Assembly: GCA_039000515.1 (NCBI GenBank)
Contig: JBCFYV010011164.1
Span: 50,383,192-50,447,191, forward strand
DNA: 64,000 bases
Direction of reading: 5' to 3'
Source of the DNA: Timema cristinae
Lineage: Eukaryota; Arthropoda; Insecta; Phasmatodea; Timematidae
In this document: piece by piece, positions 25,501 through 31,500 of the stretch
Layout of the letters: every line of letters begins with the position of its first letter
Numbering within the stretch: position 1 is the stretch's first letter
Position numbers and translations under genes: made by a program
Notes under the pieces: generated by a model
What the model was told of the DNA's origin: nothing
The model's input: the letters and a program-made list of their open reading frames with translations, nothing else
The model's database searches: none

Positions 25501-28500
25501 AAGAATACCTTTAAAAAAATCCTACAGAATTAAGACAATATGAAAATGAAAAAAAAAGTTGAATCTCCAAAATCCAAGACCAGTCCTTCAAAAAAGGAAT
25601 CAACTCACTATGGAGGAAGTCCTATTCAAGAAAACAAAACTTGCTTCTTATGATCCCAAGGCACAGTCCATCACTAAAAGTATTGCTCTCATGTTGAAAA
25701 AAAGCCTTCTTTCTTATACTTTTGTTGAAGAATCAGGAGTGGAGTTTATGGCTAATCCTAACATTGCGCCTCAATACGAAATTCCATATCGAACAACTTT
25801 TTCAACCAATTATGTACCAAAACTCTTTGCGGATACTCAGATAAAAATGAAAGGTGTCCTCAAATTAGACTTACTGTCTCTTCTTTCCCTAAGTATCACT
25901 TCAGATGGTTGGACATCTGCGGCTGTTGACAAGTATGTGAGTGTAACTTGCCATTATTTAACAACTGACTTTACTTACAACTCCTTCACAATGGACATCA
26001 TTTTAATGAATGAATGAATATTATCACTGCAATCAAACTAACATTGGAGGAATGGGAAATACCAGTACAAGAATCAAGCATACCAATCTACTGCGTCACT
26101 GATAATGGTGCTAATTTCAATTTATTTTATTCATCGGCAGTGCTTTGCCCATACTTTACAGAATGCTATATCTGATTCAAAAAGAGAAACTCCGGAGTTA
26201 TCACTCTATTATCAAAATGCAAGGCAATAGTGGGACACTACCAACGCAGCAGCTCAGCTAAACAGAGACTTTATAATATTCAAAAACAATTAAATTTGAG
26301 ACAGCTGGATGTAATTCAATATGTTGACACAAGATGGTCTAGTGAACATGCCATGTTAAAGAGGATGATTGAAATGCAGAGCTGGCCAGTCCACATAACA
26401 CCAGTGACTTGACTATGCTTACTGCACAAGATTGGAGACACATCAATGTTACAACCCCTTGCTGAAGCAACAGAGGAGTTAAGTGGTGACAACTACCCAA
26501 ATTCATCAATGGTGATTCCTGTTCTACATTGTTTGGAGTCACACTTGAATAAATGTATAGTAAAGAAAATTGAGGGAACCACGTTTGCCAGGAATTTATC
26601 TAAATCAATCAAATCAAAGTTCGGAGTGTATGAAGAAGACAAAGTATACCTTCTATCCATGCTTACTGATCCACGTTTTCGTGGTGTGCTTGTTAACAAA
26701 ATTGTTGCTGTAGCAAATCTTCAAGCTGAGCTAAACAAGTATCGAAGCTTTGAAACACAGTCGTTAGAAGAACAACCACTTCTTCTCTTTGGTCTGCAAT
26801 TGATGATCTACCAAACGAATCTCGCTTTGATTCAGCAACTGGTGAAATTGAGAGATACTTAGGGGAGAAACGTATTCCCCGAAGAGAAGACCCTTTGATT
26901 TGATGGAAGGAAAAAGGACAGCATACTTACCTGACCGAATCTAGCTAAGGTAGCAACTACGTACCTGGGTATACCTGCTACCCAGGTCAGTAGTGAGCGA
27001 TTGTTCTCCACGGCAGGCAATATAGTTAGGGAAAGGCGTCAAAATTTTCTTCTGGCACACATTCAACAGCTTGTGTTTCTCCATAATAATTTGTAAATTT
27101 GGCCCAATTTATGACTCAATTTTTTCTTTTTCAATTCTTGTATGTGCGTGATGTTTTTTTTATATGTTAGTATTTTAAAGAGTTTCTTATTAGATGTCTA
27201 TTATGATTTTATTTGTTTTTTATAAAGCTTAAAACAAAATAATTACTAATGCAAGTGCAATATTATAATTTAGGTTGTGTTTATTTTGTTTTCTCAAACA
27301 TAAATAAATTCAGACATGTCAGCATATGAATATAGTGTGCTTTGACTTTTCTGTACACCTTTCTCTTGACCTAGATGTTCATACTGTTTGATTAAAAAAA
27401 ATTAAAAGTAGTGTTAAGTGGCAACAACAAAAATCCTAGGTAGCTTCGACTTCGACTTTTCTTCTCAAGTTTCAAGCTTCGCTTCGCATTTAAAAAGTGG
27501 CCTTTGCACACCCATTGTAGAATATTTTATTAAAACAACCTTAGAATTGTTGGACAAAAACAGTTACAATCATTTATATAACACTCTCATTAATAAAGTG
27601 TCTGTAATTAATTACAAAATTATTTATAAAAAAAAAGTGAAGTTATAACTAATTTTACACAAAACTTGTTTAATCCAAAAATTGAATATTGCGATTCACT
27701 CTCAGACATTTTAATCACAAAATATCGATACGTTTAACCTCCAAGAACTTCAACAGCAGACTGATCGATGTATTTTTCCCGCACGAACAATCATCTCGTC
27801 GCTAGAAACAAGCGACTGTTCTAAACCAGTGGCGCGGTAATTTTACTGCGCTATATTTTCTCTCCTTGTGTGAACGGTAACATTTGAACCAATGTATCTC
27901 AGTGGATAAAATTTGTGTGACAAAAAACTTGGCGCGATAAAATACCTCTCATGTGAAAGTGTACTTATTATTCATTTGATGTTTTCCAGATGTTTGTGCT
28001 GTTGAACACAAGTGGATTGAGCACCGCCTTACGCCCGTACCTGCCGCTGTTCCTAGAGTCTCTGTTGGAGCTTCCTATCCTTAGAGGAGACACCCTCGTA
28101 CCCTACGAACAAGTGGTAGCACAACTTGAGACGGACACTATTTCTGTGTCGGCCAGCATTGGTCTGGAGAACAGTTCTCGTTTCCATTGCGGGGCGTTCA
28201 GTCACACCGCCGTGCTAATGTTACAGGTAACACGACTATGCACAAGGACCGAATGCCAATGACGACAGAACGGTGGAGGGAGGGTATACCTTTACCCCCT
28301 AGAATAAATGTTGCTCCCCTTCCATTCCAAATAGATCCTGGAGGCATCCAATTTTCAACCATTTGTTTGGGCGGGTCCTCAAATCCCTCTTTGACTAGGA
28401 AGTTAAAGACCCTTCCCCCCAAAAATATTGTATTTCTGACTGCACTCCACACAAATAAGGTTCAATCGTTACTGGTTATGCCAAATATTTTAGCAAATAC

Positions 28501-31500
28501 ATCATCATCAACTGTCTTTCAGCCAATGACCGGGTCAGTTTAGTAAAATGCCACCATTCTTCCTCCTTTACTTGCTTCCAATCTTCTCCTCTTCTCACAT
28601 GCGCCCTTTCTACTCTCGGCTCCTCCCAGCTCTTCCTTGGTTTCCCTTGTGGTTTCACATGACCATACCATATGACCCCTTACTTCATATTCAAACAAAT
28701 GTTGTGTCTTATTGGCCACATGAGTTTCATTGACTGCTAGTTGTAGCTGGAGTGGCCAACGTCTGTGTACTGGGGCAGTAAGTCTGTGTTATTGTCTGTA
28801 GCTGGAGCCGGCCAAGTACAGTCTGTGTTATTGTCTGTAGCTGGAGCCGGCCAAGTACAGTCTGTGTTATTGTCTGTAGCTGGAGGTGGCCAAGTACAGT
28901 ATGTGTTATTGTCAGTAGCTGGAGCCGGCCAAGTACAGTCTGTGTTATTGTCAGTAGCTGGAGCCGGCCAAGTACAGTCTGTGTTATTGTCTGTAGCTGG
29001 AGCCGGCCAAGTACAGTCTGTGTTATTGTCTGTAGCTGGAGCCGGCCAAGTACAGTCTGTGTTATTGTCTGTAGCTGGAGCCGGCCAAGTACAGTCTGTG
29101 TTATTGTCTGTAGCTGGAGCCGGCCAAGTACAGTCTGTGTTATTGTCTGTTGCTGGAGCCGGCCAAGTACAGTCTGTGTTATTGTCTGTAGCTGGAGGCA
29201 GCCAAGTACAGTCTGTGTTATTGTCTGTAGCTGGAGCCGGCCAAGTACAGTAGATGTGTCACGTGGATCAGAGAGCTGTTATACCAGACACAGTTCACGG
29301 TCGAACGTCTGCGCATCCTGGCGTCCAAGATTGCTAACGATGTGGCTCAAGTGAAGAGGAAAGGCAACAAGGTGGTGTCCGACCTCATGAAGGGTTTGGT
29401 CTACAATCAAGGTGAATACGTCATTTATATTTTAAACACCTCTCATTTTGGTCCAATTCATATTTACCATCACAGTTATGTTGAGGATGAATGCTAATCA
29501 ACATAGCTCTTAAACTAAGTTTGGGGTTGTAAAATGTGGATGGTCGCTGACCCTGCTGTTTGGGTTGAATTAATGGAATTTAGTGATTGAGTGTGAGAGA
29601 TGGACGCTTCTAGGCAGTTTGTATGGCTTGCTAGAGAGCCAGAGGAGAGGAATTGGGGGTCTGAATGGCTCATGGGCGCTAGAGAGCCAGAGGAGAGGAA
29701 TTGGGGGTCTGAATGGCTCATGGGCGCTAGAGAGCCAGAGGAGAGGAATTGGGGGTCTGAATGGCTCATGGGCGCTAGAGAGCCAGAGGAGAGGAATTGG
29801 GGGTCTGAATGGCTCATGGGCGCTAGAGAGCCAGAGGAGAGGAATTGGGGGTCTGAATGGCTCATGGGCGCTAGAGAGCCAGAGGAGAGGAATTGGGGGT
29901 CTGAATGGCTCATGGGCGCTAGAGAGCCAGAGGAGAGGAATTGGGGGTCTGAATGGCTCATGGGCGCTAGAGAGCCAGAGGAGAGGAATTGGGGGTCTGA
30001 ATGGCTCATGGGCGCTAGAGAGCCAGAGGAGAGGAATTGGGGGTCTGAATGGCTCATGGGCGCTAGAGAGCCAGAGGAGAGGAATTGGGGGTCTAAATGG
30101 CTCATGGGCACTAGAGAGCCAGAGGAGAGGAATTGGGGGTCTGAATGGCTCATGGGCGCTAGAGAGCCAGAGGAGAAGACAGTAACTACTACATGTATGT
30201 TCATGCAGACAGTAACCACTACTCCTCATCAATGCTGCGTCAACACAAGTTTCTCACCTCCTTGTTGGAACGTCTCGAGTCTCCTGCCATGTCCCAGAAG
30301 GTGCTGCAGGAGTTGGAGGAGGTGCGAGCAGTCCTCACACAACCAGCCAACATAGTGGTGCATCTTGCGGCTGACATGGACAAGCTTCCTGGTGACCCGG
30401 CGGAGCCTTGGGCCCAGATGTTGCCCTCAGGAGTGAACCCCAAGAGATAAAACTGGCAGTGACTCCAGACTGGGCCTTGCTCACCCCACCGTGTGAGCAG
30501 AAGAACGGCAGCTGTGTGGTAAGACTTGCACCAAGATGGGTACCTTAGAGGTACTTGCTGTAACACAAGTTTTGGTAGCATTTTATTTCAGAAGGTGAAC
30601 GCAGAAATCTCCTGGCCTGAACATGACAATTCTTTTAACTTTAGTGATCCATTGTTTTGGTTCTTGTTCAAGGTTTGGCATCGTTATCGTTGGATACAGT
30701 GAATTAGGACTGATTCGGCTACACCAGCAATATCTAACAACAACAAAATTTATAACCATCTCTGGCTAAGCCCAGAGCATTTTCCTGAATTCTCATACTG
30801 GATCAGCGACGTTGAAAGTAATAAGTTGCAGGCATTTTGTAAAGTGTGCAAAAAAATTATAAACCTAAGTAAAATGGGAAAGCAAGCATTAGCTTCCCAT
30901 GCAAAAGGACCAACTCATATCAAAACTCTTGAAACTGACAAATCAACGCTCATCGAGCTCTCCTTTTCAACAGAATCTCTGCCACACAAAGACATTCTAC
31001 CTAGTAGTGATTCGGCTGGTTACTCGAAGAGTTTTTCTGTTTCATCGGAAATTGTAAAGCCGCAGAAGGAAACTGTTGCCAAAAGTGAAATTAGTGTAGT
31101 GACTCGAAGAAACCATAACACTTTTGTTATTAAAGATGATATAACTAAGGCAGAAGTCATTTGGGCTATGCAAGTTGTTGACCAAAAAAAAGTTTCAATT
31201 CGTGCAATAATTTAAGTACAATTTTTCAGTTGATGTTTCCCGAGTGTTCCATTGCCAATGCCTTTACTCTTGGTGGAGACAAGGCTGCATACTTCATTGT
31301 GCATGGCTTGGCTCCATTCTTCCGTAACAATTTACTGGACCGCCTAAAATCATGTAACAACTTTGTAATTTGTTTTGATGAGCCATTGAATAAAGTTATT
31401 CAAAGAGGTCAAATGGACATTGTATTCAGATTCTAGGACAAGGAAAATAATAGTCGTCATTTGTTGCTTAAACAGTGTTATTTTCGATAGAAGCATCGTT

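Noticed and set aside
28765..29253. 162-residue open frame made of a 13-residue repeat (SVLLSVAGAGQVQ)
   Set aside because: It is the 39-bp minisatellite read in a frame that happens to be open because 39 is a multiple of 3. The true exon 10 uses another frame and only the last unit.
29515..30355. Four overlapping 200-250-residue repetitive ORFs on both strands
   Set aside because: They are frames of the 48-bp intronic array (48 is a multiple of 3). They lie between M16 exons 10 and 11 and have no family similarity.
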